From Streptomyces diastatochromogenes (GTDB taxonomy: Bacteria > Actinomycetota > Actinomycetes > Streptomycetales > Streptomycetaceae), in NCBI GenBank assembly GCA_001418405.1, contig LIQL01000244.1, forward strand, positions 27,065 to 91,064: a stretch of 64,000 bases of DNA. The letters are read 5' to 3'. Of the stretch, positions 16,838 through 24,615 are shown one piece after another; position 1 is the stretch's first letter, and each line of letters begins with the position of its first letter. Both the position numbers and the translations under genes were made by a program. The notes under the pieces are model-generated. The model ran no database searches. It was not told where the DNA came from and saw only the letters and a program-made list of their open reading frames with translations.

Positions 16838-18046
16838 ATGAAGTTCCTCTTCGACGACGAGTCGTTCTCCTTCGAAACCCTGCGTGCCGCGGGGTTCGCC
16901 AACTATGGGGGTGCCGACCTGGGCGAGGTCATCGTCACCGCGCGCGCCATCAAGGAGGGCGACGAGCAGAGCTGGCACCACGAGTGGAAGGCGACGGCCG
17001 AGCGCGTACGGGCCATCGGTGAAGCATCTCGCCGCGCCGGCCACCGAGTCAGCGCGCGGGAGGCGCTGCTCCGGGCGTCGAACTACTACCGGACGGCCGA
17101 GTTCTTCCTCCGGGAACACCCGGCGGACGATCCGGAGGTCGCCCACCTGTCCAGGCTCTCGCACGACACATTCGCCACGGCGGCCGAACTGTTCGACACC
17201 CCGGTGGAGGCGCTGGAGATCCCTTACCAGGACACGACCCTTCCTGGGTACCTCTATCTGGTCGACGACTCAGGCGCCCCGCGCCCGACGGTGGTATACA
17301 CCAGCGGCTACGACTCGACCCTTGAGGAGTCGTACTTCGCCATCGCCGCTGCCGCGCTGCGGCGCGGCTACAACGTGCTCGCGTTCGACGGCCCAGGCCA
17401 GGGCTCCGCACTGCGGAACCAGAAGCTCGTGTTCCGCCCTGACTGGGAAGCAGTTGCTTCCCCCGTCATCGACTACGCCGTCAGCCGCCCCGAGATCGAC
17501 TCCGAGAGGATCGCGCTGTTCGGGTACAGCCTCGGTGGCTACCTCGTGGCACGGGCCGCGGCGTTCGAACACCGCATTGCCGCGCTCATTCTCGACGACG
17601 GCATCCACGACTTCCACAGGGCCTTCACCGGAGTCCTGCCACCGGCGCTGGCCGCATGGATCGAGGAGGAACGGGACGACGTCGCTGACCCCGTGCTCGG
17701 CATGCTCACGGCCGTCAGCACCCAGGTCCGGTGGGCGCTGCGCAACGGCACGTGGGCCATGGGCGCCGCCTCCTTCGCGGACCTTGTCCGCAAGACTCGC
17801 AACTACACGCTCGACGGCATTGCGAACAAGATCACCGCACCCACCCTGATCATGGACGCCGAGAACGACCAGTTCCTCAAGGGGCAACCGCACGAGGTGC
17901 AGAAGGCTCTCACGAACGCCGACACCACCCTCGTCACCCTCACTGAAAACGAAGGCGCCGGCGAGCACTGCCACATGGGCGCGATGAGCCGAGCCCACCA
18001 GACGATGTTCGACTGGCTCGACTCCACCTTCAACCAGACCACCTGA
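16838..18046 (+). CDS. alpha/beta hydrolase, FrsA/DUF1100-like
   Basis: 402 residues. A helical cap-like N-terminal domain (about 1-140: WHHEWKATAERV, AREALLRASNYYRTAEFFL) precedes an alpha/beta-hydrolase core with FDGPGQG, nucleophile Ser in FGYSLGGYL, Asp in IMDAENDQF and His in GEHCHMG. The architecture fits the family of 2,6-dihydroxypseudooxynicotine hydrolase and FrsA-like carbon-carbon hydrolases or esterases. The ATG has GGAGGG 7 bases upstream. Expression is probably controlled by the divergent TetR. The 267 bases after it contain no recognised gene. Confidence 0.8.
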   Translation: MKFLFDDESFSFETLRAAGFANYGGADLGEVIVTARAIKEGDEQSWHHEWKATAERVRAIGEASRRAGHRVSAREALLRASNYYRTAEFFLREHPADDPEVAHLSRLSHDTFATAAELFDTPVEALEIPYQDTTLPGYLYLVDDSGAPRPTVVYTSGYDSTLEESYFAIAAAALRRGYNVLAFDGPGQGSALRNQKLVFRPDWEAVASPVIDYAVSRPEIDSERIALFGYSLGGYLVARAAAFEHRIAALILDDGIHDFHRAFTGVLPPALAAWIEEERDDVADPVLGMLTAVSTQVRWALRNGTWAMGAASFADLVRKTRNYTLDGIANKITAPTLIMDAENDQFLKGQPHEVQKALTNADTTLVTLTENEGAGEHCHMGAMSRAHQTMFDWLDSTFNQTT

Positions 18047-18313
18047 CTCAGGGGCATTTCGACAGCGGACACCGCTGGCCAGTGCTCCAGCCCCAAGCGG
18101 CGCAGCTTCCTCACGGCGCCGCCCCATCAGCCCGCCCCCTAACAACCCGCTGATACCTGTCAGGCACGAGTCCAACATGACAAACATGCCTGACACTCAA
18201 TCTGCAAGCCCTTAGATCGAGGGGACCAGGCGCCAGATGCTTTGCCGCGCCGGCTTCGAACTCCTCCGCTACCACCTCGTGCTCAGCTGACAACGACTCA
18301 ACGTCACCACTGA

Positions 18314-19663
18314 TCACGGAACAGGGCCGTTGAGAGGACACGCCCAGAAATGCCGGCGGCGTTCGATGAAGGAAGCCACGGCCTCGATGAGTTCCCGGCA
18401 TTCCGAGGACCCAACAGGCAGGGAAAGGGCAATCATCCCGCGCCTGGCCAGGTAGATGCCGGCAGAAAGCATGTCGAAGAAGAACAACTCCTTGAGCTCC
18501 TGGTCACCGGCTGCCACGTCGGCTCCGCACCGGACCGTCCGCTCGGTGAAGTGGACGGTCATCAGTGAGCCCAGGCCCGTGAAGACCATGGGCGCCCCGG
18601 ACTGCTCGCACAGGTGGTTCAGCTCTGTGCGCAGCTGGTCTCCGCGCGCGGTGAGTTGGTCGGCAGCGTCCGGAGTGAATTCGTCGAGTGCCGCAAGCCC
18701 CGCGCTCATGCTGAGGACGTTGTTGTTGAAGGTGCCGGCGTGTGCCAGGAATTCGGGTGTCCGCGGATCGTACGCCGCCATGAGCTCCGAGCGGCCTCCG
18801 AAGGCGCCGAAGGACAGGCCGCCGCCGAGGTACTTGCCGAGTGTGGTGAGGTCGGCCTGGATGTCCAGCATGCCCTGACGGCCCCCGGCCGCGAGGCGCG
18901 AGGTCATGACCTCGTCGAGGATGAGCAGGGCCCCGGATTCCCTGGTGTGTTCGCGCAGGAGCTGTAGGAATTCCGGGTCGGCCGGCACACAGCCTCCGGA
19001 GCCGAGCATCGGCTCCACCAGGACGGCGGCGAGGGACCTGCCATGCGCGTCGAGGAGAGCCTCGGTGCCGTCGATGTCGTTGTAGGTGCCGATCACCCAC
19101 TCGTGGGGGACGTTGGTCGGCCTCGCTCCGCCGGTGAAGGCAATCACGCTGCCGTGGTAGGCGCCGTCGAAGACCAGGATTTTACTCCGGCCGGTCGTTG
19201 CGGTGGCTGTTGCCAGTGCGAGCAGGTTGGCCTCGGTACCGGAGTTGGTGAAGCGGACGGAATCGATGGTGGGAAAGCGCTCACAGATCCGAGCCGCGAA
19301 TCGTGCCTCAAGTTCGTTGTGCCCCGACAACGAGATGCCGTTCGCCAGAGCGGCGCTGACGGCGGAGGCGATGGCCGGGTTGGTGTGCCCGAACAGTCCG
19401 GCCGTGAAGTCGCCGAGGAAGTTCACGTATTCGTGCCCGTCCGCATCCCAGAGGCGGCAGTCCTGGCCTCGGGCGACGCGCAGCGGAAACGGGCTGTGGA
19501 AGAGCACTGTTCGGGTGTTGCCTCCTGGCATGTGCGCACAGGCTGCGTCGAACTGTTGTTGGCTCTTTGGATTCGCCCGCGTATATGCGTCCCGAGCCTG
19601 CTGCAACGCCTCAGCGAGCGCCTCGCGGCTCGGCTCCGCGACGTTCTGGATGGACGTCGTCAT
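18314..19663 (-). CDS. class III PLP-dependent aminotransferase (glutamate-1-semialdehyde aminomutase-like)
   Basis: 449 residues. The class III hallmarks are present: HMPGGNTRTVLFHSPFPL (glutamate-1-semialdehyde aminomutase-like opening), NSGTEANLLAL for phosphate binding, DGAYHGS, ILDEVMTSRLA with the cofactor Asp, and the Schiff-base Lys in LTTLGKYLGGGL. It is more likely a secondary aminotransferase or aminomutase than hemL, as there is no haem gene nearby. The ATG at 19663 is preceded by CAGGAGGCAAGAACG; an upstream in-frame ATG at 19690 lacks a better site. It stands alone, so the substrate is unknown. Confidence 0.85.
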   Translation of the reverse strand: MTTSIQNVAEPSREALAEALQQARDAYTRANPKSQQQFDAACAHMPGGNTRTVLFHSPFPLRVARGQDCRLWDADGHEYVNFLGDFTAGLFGHTNPAIASAVSAALANGISLSGHNELEARFAARICERFPTIDSVRFTNSGTEANLLALATATATTGRSKILVFDGAYHGSVIAFTGGARPTNVPHEWVIGTYNDIDGTEALLDAHGRSLAAVLVEPMLGSGGCVPADPEFLQLLREHTRESGALLILDEVMTSRLAAGGRQGMLDIQADLTTLGKYLGGGLSFGAFGGRSELMAAYDPRTPEFLAHAGTFNNNVLSMSAGLAALDEFTPDAADQLTARGDQLRTELNHLCEQSGAPMVFTGLGSLMTVHFTERTVRCGADVAAGDQELKELFFFDMLSAGIYLARRGMIALSLPVGSSECRELIEAVASFIERRRHFWACPLNGPVP

Positions 19664-20187
19664 CGTTCTTGCCTCCTGGGCCCGGCGCATGCCGCCGGAA
19701 AGGGGGATTCCGTGCCGTGAACTGGTCGCCGACGACTGCGATCCCGCCCGCGCCGGCGGGCTCCGTCGCCGTATCGCTCAGTCGATGCCGTGCGGGCGTC
19801 ATCTGTCACCGTCCAACGAAAGTCGCTGATGTGGAGGGGAGTTGATGTAGCGGGCGGACCTGCATAGCTGAAGCGGGGGACTATCGCGGGGGCTGTCGCC
19901 GAAGTGGCCGGAAGCATCTCTTCCGCCCACGTCTTGCGACTTCCGAAGCACCTCGCGCTGTGCCGCCCGGAGCAGCGAACTCAGGTCGACGCCGCAATCG
20001 CCGGCGAGTCGCCTGCGCACTTCCTGGTGGATCGTCGGGGCTTGCGCTTGCGGGATATGTACACGGCTACTACCTCCGTCAGAGGCGGTGCGGCGGGCTG
20101 TTCAAAGGCGAGGAGGATGGTGGCAATCGATCTGGGCCAGGACTCGACGCGGGCCGTGGAGCTGCTCAAGCCTGACGAGGTGGGTTC
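19664..20187. other. intergenic stretch, 524 bp, no recognised gene
   Basis: A minus-strand segment near 19930-20030 reads EVRRRLAGDCGVDLSSLLR, which could be a fragment of a small helical protein, but it has no start, ribosome site or partner. Nothing else here is supportable. Confidence 0.4.
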
Positions 20188-20784
20188 CTACGCCGAGGGA
20201 GCTCCAGGTGCCAAGGCGACCAGGGCGAGGTCCACGATGGCATTCACGTACTCGGCATCCACGGGTTGGCCCGAGACCAGCAAGCGGTAATGCAGCGGTG
20301 CGAAGACGAGATCGAGTGCGGCGTCCGCTGCTACGTCGGTCCTGATGGCACCCGCTTTCTGGGCTTCATGCAGCGCCTGCCGGACCGGTGCGCGGCGCGG
20401 TTCGAACCACTGCCCGACCATGGCGCGGGCCAGGTCGGGATCGGTCTGCGCCGCTCCGATCAGCTCCCGGAGACGTGTTCCCGCGGGCCCTTCCACATAC
20501 AGGGCCCGGAACCCATGGGCGAAGGCGCGTAGTTGCGCGGGGAAGTCCTCGCCTCCGTCCAGGAAGGAGCCGATGTTCGTCTTGTCGAGGAAGACCTCGA
20601 AGACAACCGCCGCCTTGGAGGGCCACCAGCGGTAGAGCGTCTGTCGGCCCACGCCTGCCCGGGCCGCGATCGCGCCCATGGTGACCGATTCGTAACCGCC
20701 CTCCTCCAGGAGTTCGAAGGTGGCGTCGAGGATGGCCCGCCAGGACTCGTGGCTGCGTCGTGCGGGATCGGGTTCAGCAGGCAT
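20188..20784 (-). CDS. TetR-family repressor
   Basis: 198 residues with HTH ILDATFELLEEGGYESVTMG and RAGVGRQTLYRWWPSKAAVV, and a TetR_C-type helical domain (FDGG-free; RLRELIGAAQTDPDLARAM). The same strand stays open far upstream (to 22329), but that is shadow of the plus-strand genes; the ATG at 20784 is the family start. It is divergent from the glycosidase-like gene at 20896, with a perfect palindrome at 20806-20823 between them. Confidence 0.87.
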   Translation of the reverse strand: MPAEPDPARRSHESWRAILDATFELLEEGGYESVTMGAIAARAGVGRQTLYRWWPSKAAVVFEVFLDKTNIGSFLDGGEDFPAQLRAFAHGFRALYVEGPAGTRLRELIGAAQTDPDLARAMVGQWFEPRRAPVRQALHEAQKAGAIRTDVAADAALDLVFAPLHYRLLVSGQPVDAEYVNAIVDLALVALAPGAPSA

Positions 20785-20805
20785 GGCCCTACCATACAGG
20801 AAGCG

Positions 20806-20823
20806 AGACGAGGCATCTCGTCT
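20806..20823. promoter_or_regulatory. TetR operator palindrome
   Basis: AGACGAG-GCAT-CTCGTCT is a perfect inverted repeat 22 bases from the TetR start and 73 from the divergent gene start. Confidence 0.75.
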
Positions 20824-20895
20824 TGCCGTCGCGAACTCCAGGTGCTTAGCTCGGGCCGAGCGCAAGCCTTTGTCCACCCGAGGGGATGGCACCCG

Positions 20896-22008
20896 ATGAC
20901 GCGCCCCACCCGTCCGGCCTTCACTGTCGACCGCCGACACCGCTGGCGACTGCGTACGCCGGACGGCGACCCGTTCCTGTCGGTGGGCATCGTCCATGCC
21001 GACGACACCAACCTGCGCTATCCGCACAATCTCGCCATCTACCAGTCCCGGTACGGGGGTTCGCGACAGCGGTGGCTGCAGGAGGGCCTCGTTCGCGACC
21101 TGAAGGACTGGGGATTCAACACCCTGGGCTGGACGTCGGAGTACGTCAGCGGCACGGGTCTCGCCGTGGAGGGCGTTCCCATCGATCTGGGCCATTCCGA
21201 GGGCCTGTCGCCCGAGGAACTGGCCGGCGCCGGCATCCCCTACACACTGTCGCTGCGTGCGGTCGAGATCGAGTACTGGAACGGCTTCCCCGCCTATCGC
21301 GACCCCCGCGAGCCCGCGTTCGCCCAGTGGTGCGATCACCTCGCCAGGACGGTGTGCCGCCCGGACGACCCGAACCTTCTGGGCTACTTCCTCGTCGACG
21401 CACCCTGTTGGAACCGCCATCCCGCCGGCGCAGGGTATCCGGCCTCCGAACTCCCGGCGATCGCCGAGGCCTACTACCGCATCACCACCGAGGCGATCCG
21501 ACGACACGACCCGAACCACCTGATCCTGGGCGACCGTTACGGCACCCGGGCTGGCGTGCCCGAGGTCGTGCTCGACGCGATGGCTCCCCACGTCGACGTG
21601 TTGTCGGTGCAGACCTTTCCGGGACCGGACCCCGCGAGCCTGGACGCGGCCCTGGAACAGATCGGCCGCTGGCACGAGCGGACGAACCGCCCCGTCCTGA
21701 TCGCCGACACCGGCAACTGGTGCCCCACGGTGATGAGCCCCGAGCGCACGGGGTCCGCGCGCGACCAGCGCGAACGCGGTGCCGGGTACACCGCTTCCGC
21801 GGAGGCGTTCGCGGCGCGCCCATGGTGCCTGGGCTGGCACTGGTGCGGCTGGCTGGAGAACCCGCAACGCGGCTTCGGACTCAAGGACCCGTGGGACGAG
21901 CCCTACAGGGATCTCACCGACCAAGTCACCGAGACCAACCGCCACCTGCAGGAACGGGCCAATCACGACGAGAGCGACCGGACCGCTCCTTCCACACCCC
22001 TCCGATGA
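20896..22008 (+). CDS. glycoside hydrolase clan A-like (agarase/beta-galactosidase-like) protein
   Basis: 370 residues that read like a TIM-barrel glycosidase: FLSVGIVHADDTNLRYP, DLKDWGFNTLGWTSEYV, AFAQWCDHLARTVCRPDD, NLLGYFLVDAPCW, HVDVLSVQTFPG and PVLIADTGNWCPT. There is no signal peptide, so it is cytosolic. Where clan A enzymes have the acid/base Asn-Glu and nucleophile Glu, this protein has VDAP and ADTG, so a standard retaining mechanism is doubtful; it may use other acids or bind sugars. The GGGGA ribosome site is 10 bases from the ATG. It is likely repressed by the divergent TetR. Confidence 0.55.
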   Translation: MTRPTRPAFTVDRRHRWRLRTPDGDPFLSVGIVHADDTNLRYPHNLAIYQSRYGGSRQRWLQEGLVRDLKDWGFNTLGWTSEYVSGTGLAVEGVPIDLGHSEGLSPEELAGAGIPYTLSLRAVEIEYWNGFPAYRDPREPAFAQWCDHLARTVCRPDDPNLLGYFLVDAPCWNRHPAGAGYPASELPAIAEAYYRITTEAIRRHDPNHLILGDRYGTRAGVPEVVLDAMAPHVDVLSVQTFPGPDPASLDAALEQIGRWHERTNRPVLIADTGNWCPTVMSPERTGSARDQRERGAGYTASAEAFAARPWCLGWHWCGWLENPQRGFGLKDPWDEPYRDLTDQVTETNRHLQERANHDESDRTAPSTPLR

Positions 22009-22357
22009 CCACGCAGGGGCGGGCCGCCTCCTGGGGGCGCCCTGGCCAATGCGCCCCTGAACAACGCGCTCCCCGCCGATGAGGTCGCAGGGCCCGGGGG
22101 CGGTCGTGGGCAGCTTGACGAGGAGGCACCGGATCCGGTTCGGCGGACCAGCGCCGCCTGACGCTGACCCGCTGTCCGCATCGGCGCGGGCAGCAGGTCT
22201 GGTTCCGCACGGTAGACCGCGGCGTACGGGAACTCGGCCTGGACCGGCTGGGCTCACGCGGCGTTCGCGTTCGGCCTCCACACCCGCGCGGTCGTGGGCT
22301 GACATCTCAGGCATCCGAGTGATGGGCACCCCGAACCCAGAAAGGCACGATGCCTCT
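22009..22357. other. intergenic stretch, 349 bp
   Basis: No gene, palindrome or relic that I can support. Two in-frame candidate starts for the following PucR gene lie at its right end (22322 and 22358). Confidence 0.4.
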
Positions 22358-23389
22358 ATGCATCACGTTGTGGCCAGGCTCGACGCTCTCGACCCGGAAG
22401 CGGGCGCAGCGATTCGAGTCATCGGGCGATTCGACGAACTCGTAGCGGGCCGCGCGGGGCTGGAGCCGATCCTCGCCGCGGTGGCGGGACTGACCGGCTC
22501 GCCTGCGCGTCTGATCGATGCGCGCCTCCGCGTCGCCCTGCGCGCGGACGTGGAGGGGCGCGTCGCGAGGGCGCGTGGTCCGGCCGATCCTCGTTGGCCG
22601 GCGGCGCCGCTGGAGCCGGCTGGCGCACCCGCCTTGTGGCTCGAACACCTCGGCCCGCCCTCCTTGCTGGCGGGCATGGTCCTTGACCGGGGCGCCTTCG
22701 CCGCCCGAGAGGTACTGCGCCGCACCCGCGGCGTGTCACGTATGGCCCCGGCGACCTTCCCCGACGATCCCGCCGCTGTCGAGGTACTGCTCGACAGCGA
22801 TGCGAGCGACGACGATCGGCGGCACGCGGCAGGGCTGCTGGACCTGCCGGAGGACGCGATGGCGCGGGCGGTCGCTCCCGCTGACGGAGCCGCGACGATC
22901 GTCACTGCCGACAATGCCTCCAACGACGGCACGGCGCGTCGGTGGGAGGGCATCGGACGGGTCGGCTTCGGCCCGATCGTGACTTTGCTGGACCTGCCGC
23001 GCTCGTGGGCCCAGGCGCGCACGGCCTTGCGCTTCGCGGCGCAGGGCACGGACGACGATCCGGGGCCGAGCACGGTCTACGCCGATGCGCTCGGCGCCGT
23101 GATGCTGCTGGCGGGCGGGCTCGACCCGGCTTCGCCGCCCGCTGACGTCCGTGCACTGGAGCGAGCGGCCCGATCCGGTCCCGGCGTGCTGCGCACCCTG
23201 GTGGAGTTCACCTCGCACGCCAGCCTCCGACTCTCGGCGGCAGCGCTCTACCTCCACCACTCCACGCTCACCGACCGGATCGCGGCCATCGAACACGACC
23301 TCGGCTTCCCCGTCCGCGACCCCCAGGGCCGGCTGCGGGTACAGACCGCGCTCGCCGTGCGGCGCCTGCTGCTGCACCCGGCCGACTGA
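22358..23389 (+). CDS. PucR/CdaR-type helix-turn-helix regulator
   Basis: 343 residues. The C-terminus carries the PucR-type HTH: LRTLVEFTSHASLRLSAAAL, YLHHSTLTDRIAAIEHDLGF and RLRVQTALAVRRLLLH. A GGDEF-like central domain (GFGPIVTLLDLPRSWAQARTAL) and a variable N-terminus precede it. PucR regulators are usually activators of purine or other catabolic genes; the target is not evident. The frame is open upstream. I prefer the ATG at 22358 (MHHVVARLDALD) over 22322; neither has a strong ribosome site. Confidence 0.75.
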   Translation: MHHVVARLDALDPEAGAAIRVIGRFDELVAGRAGLEPILAAVAGLTGSPARLIDARLRVALRADVEGRVARARGPADPRWPAAPLEPAGAPALWLEHLGPPSLLAGMVLDRGAFAAREVLRRTRGVSRMAPATFPDDPAAVEVLLDSDASDDDRRHAAGLLDLPEDAMARAVAPADGAATIVTADNASNDGTARRWEGIGRVGFGPIVTLLDLPRSWAQARTALRFAAQGTDDDPGPSTVYADALGAVMLLAGGLDPASPPADVRALERAARSGPGVLRTLVEFTSHASLRLSAAALYLHHSTLTDRIAAIEHDLGFPVRDPQGRLRVQTALAVRRLLLHPAD

Positions 23390-23489
23390 CCGTCTTGACT
23401 CCTGCTGCGTAACGGCTGGTCTTGCCAGGTCGCGGACCGACGCGCGATCGAGCGGGACGAGGATGCGGTGGGCGGGTGGATCAAGGGGC

Positions 23490-23694
23490 GTCCCTGCCGC
23501 CCTCCGCGCCCGACCTCAACCCTGTCGAGGTGTCTGCTCCCCGCTGTCTGCGGCGGGGCTGGCCCTCCCGCGTCGCTTTCAGCACGCCAGAACACCTCGT
23601 CCAGCGCATCCGGCGCGGCCCGCGCCACGTCCAGTACCACGGCGACCTCACAGGCGGCTACCTCATCGCAACGGGCCTGATCCTCAGCACATGA
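23490..23694 (+). pseudogene. IS630-family transposase relic
   Basis: One frame reads APDLNPVE, the IS630 motif bearing the last catalytic Glu, followed after a scrambled joint by FSTPEHLVQRIRRGPRHVQ and ATGLILST, a typical IS630 C-terminus. Roughly the last 65 codons remain. The rest of the 444-base interval 23390-23833 has only the next gene's promoter. Confidence 0.6.
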
Positions 23695-23780
23695 CCACCA
23701 CGAGGACGCGTCCAACCTCGTAGGCCCAACGATGGGGATTGGGCGACACAGCTGGCCATCACGCAATGATCAGCACTGAA

Positions 23781-23812
23781 TGGGCAATGCCGTGTCATAT
23801 TGCCCATATAAT
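23781..23812 (+). promoter_or_regulatory. promoter with 8+8 bp operator for the hydrolase gene
   Basis: TGGGCAAT (23781-23788) and ATTGCCCA (23799-23806) form a perfect inverted repeat directly followed by a consensus -10 TATAAT (23807-23812). No good -35 is visible; the left arm occupies that region, so the bound protein could act on either step. Confidence 0.65.
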
Positions 23813-23833
23813 CCCTCTGTAAAAGGAAATGTC

Positions 23834-24520
23834 ATGGCGGGCAAGCCCAGCATTGTCTTCGCTCACGGGCTCTGGGCGGATGGGTCGTGCTTCAACAAGC
23901 TCATCCCCACGCTCCAGGCTGAAGGGCACGAGGTTTTCGCCTCACAGCACGGCCTCGACTCGCTCGAAAGCGACGTCGCGTGCGTCAACTTCACGCTCAA
24001 CCACGTCCCCGGCCCGATCGTCCTCGTCGGCCACTCCTACGGCGGGACCCTGATCACCAAAGCGGGTACCCACGACCGCGTCGGAGCCCTGGTGTACATC
24101 GCCGCGCTCGCCCCGGACGAGGACGAGACGTCGCAGCAACAGCAGGACAAATTCCCCCGCACGCCCATCTTCGAGCACGTCGACGTCGCTGACGGCCGCG
24201 TGTGGCTCAAGCCCTCGGGCGTCCCGCACTTCTGCGGCGACCTCCCGGAAGCAGAGCAGAAGCTCGTCCTCGCTACGGGCGCTGTGCCCGTGGCGGACCT
24301 GTTCAACCAGCAGGTTCCCGGCACTGCCTGGCGGACGAAGCCAAGCTGGTACATCGTCGCCAACAACGACCACACCGTGCACCCCGACCTGGAGCGGTCC
24401 GCCGCCGAGCGCATGGGCGCCACCATCCGTCCCGTGGACAGCAGCCACGTTCCCATGCTCTCGCATCCCGACTTCGTCCTCGATGTGATCCGTGAGGCCG
24501 CGAAGTCCCTCAACGCCTAG
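23834..24520 (+). CDS. alpha/beta hydrolase (esterase-like)
   Basis: 228 residues: FAHGLWADGSCFNKLIP opening, nucleophile Ser in VLVGHSYGGTLI, acid Asp in VANNDHTVHPD and His in DSSHVPMLSHPD. It is a compact esterase of the type annotated as salicylate-esterase/MenH-like hydrolases in actinobacteria; the substrate is unknown and no signal peptide is present. AAAAGGAAAT lies 4 bases before the ATG. It has its own promoter/operator (23781-23812) and a strong bidirectional terminator follows. Confidence 0.82.
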   Translation: MAGKPSIVFAHGLWADGSCFNKLIPTLQAEGHEVFASQHGLDSLESDVACVNFTLNHVPGPIVLVGHSYGGTLITKAGTHDRVGALVYIAALAPDEDETSQQQQDKFPRTPIFEHVDVADGRVWLKPSGVPHFCGDLPEAEQKLVLATGAVPVADLFNQQVPGTAWRTKPSWYIVANNDHTVHPDLERSAAERMGATIRPVDSSHVPMLSHPDFVLDVIREAAKSLNA

Positions 24521-24554
24521 GCCGAGCCGACAACGACCGGCCGCAGCGCAACAC

Positions 24555-24594
24555 GCAAGGAGGCGGCCCCGGACCGACCGGGCCGCCTCCTTGC
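24555..24594. terminator. strong bidirectional terminator hairpin
   Basis: GCAAGGAGGCGGCCC (24555-24569) pairs perfectly with GGGCCGCCTCCTTGC (24580-24594) across a 10-base loop: 15 GC-rich pairs between two convergent genes. Confidence 0.9.
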
Positions 24595-24615
24595 AACGAC
24601 CTCGCGCTGTCAAGC

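Noticed and set aside
20188..22329. A 713-codon open frame on the minus strand
   Set aside because: Only the last 198 codons are a TetR protein; the rest is antisense to the glycosidase-like gene, with arginine/valine-rich composition typical of shadows in GC-rich DNA.
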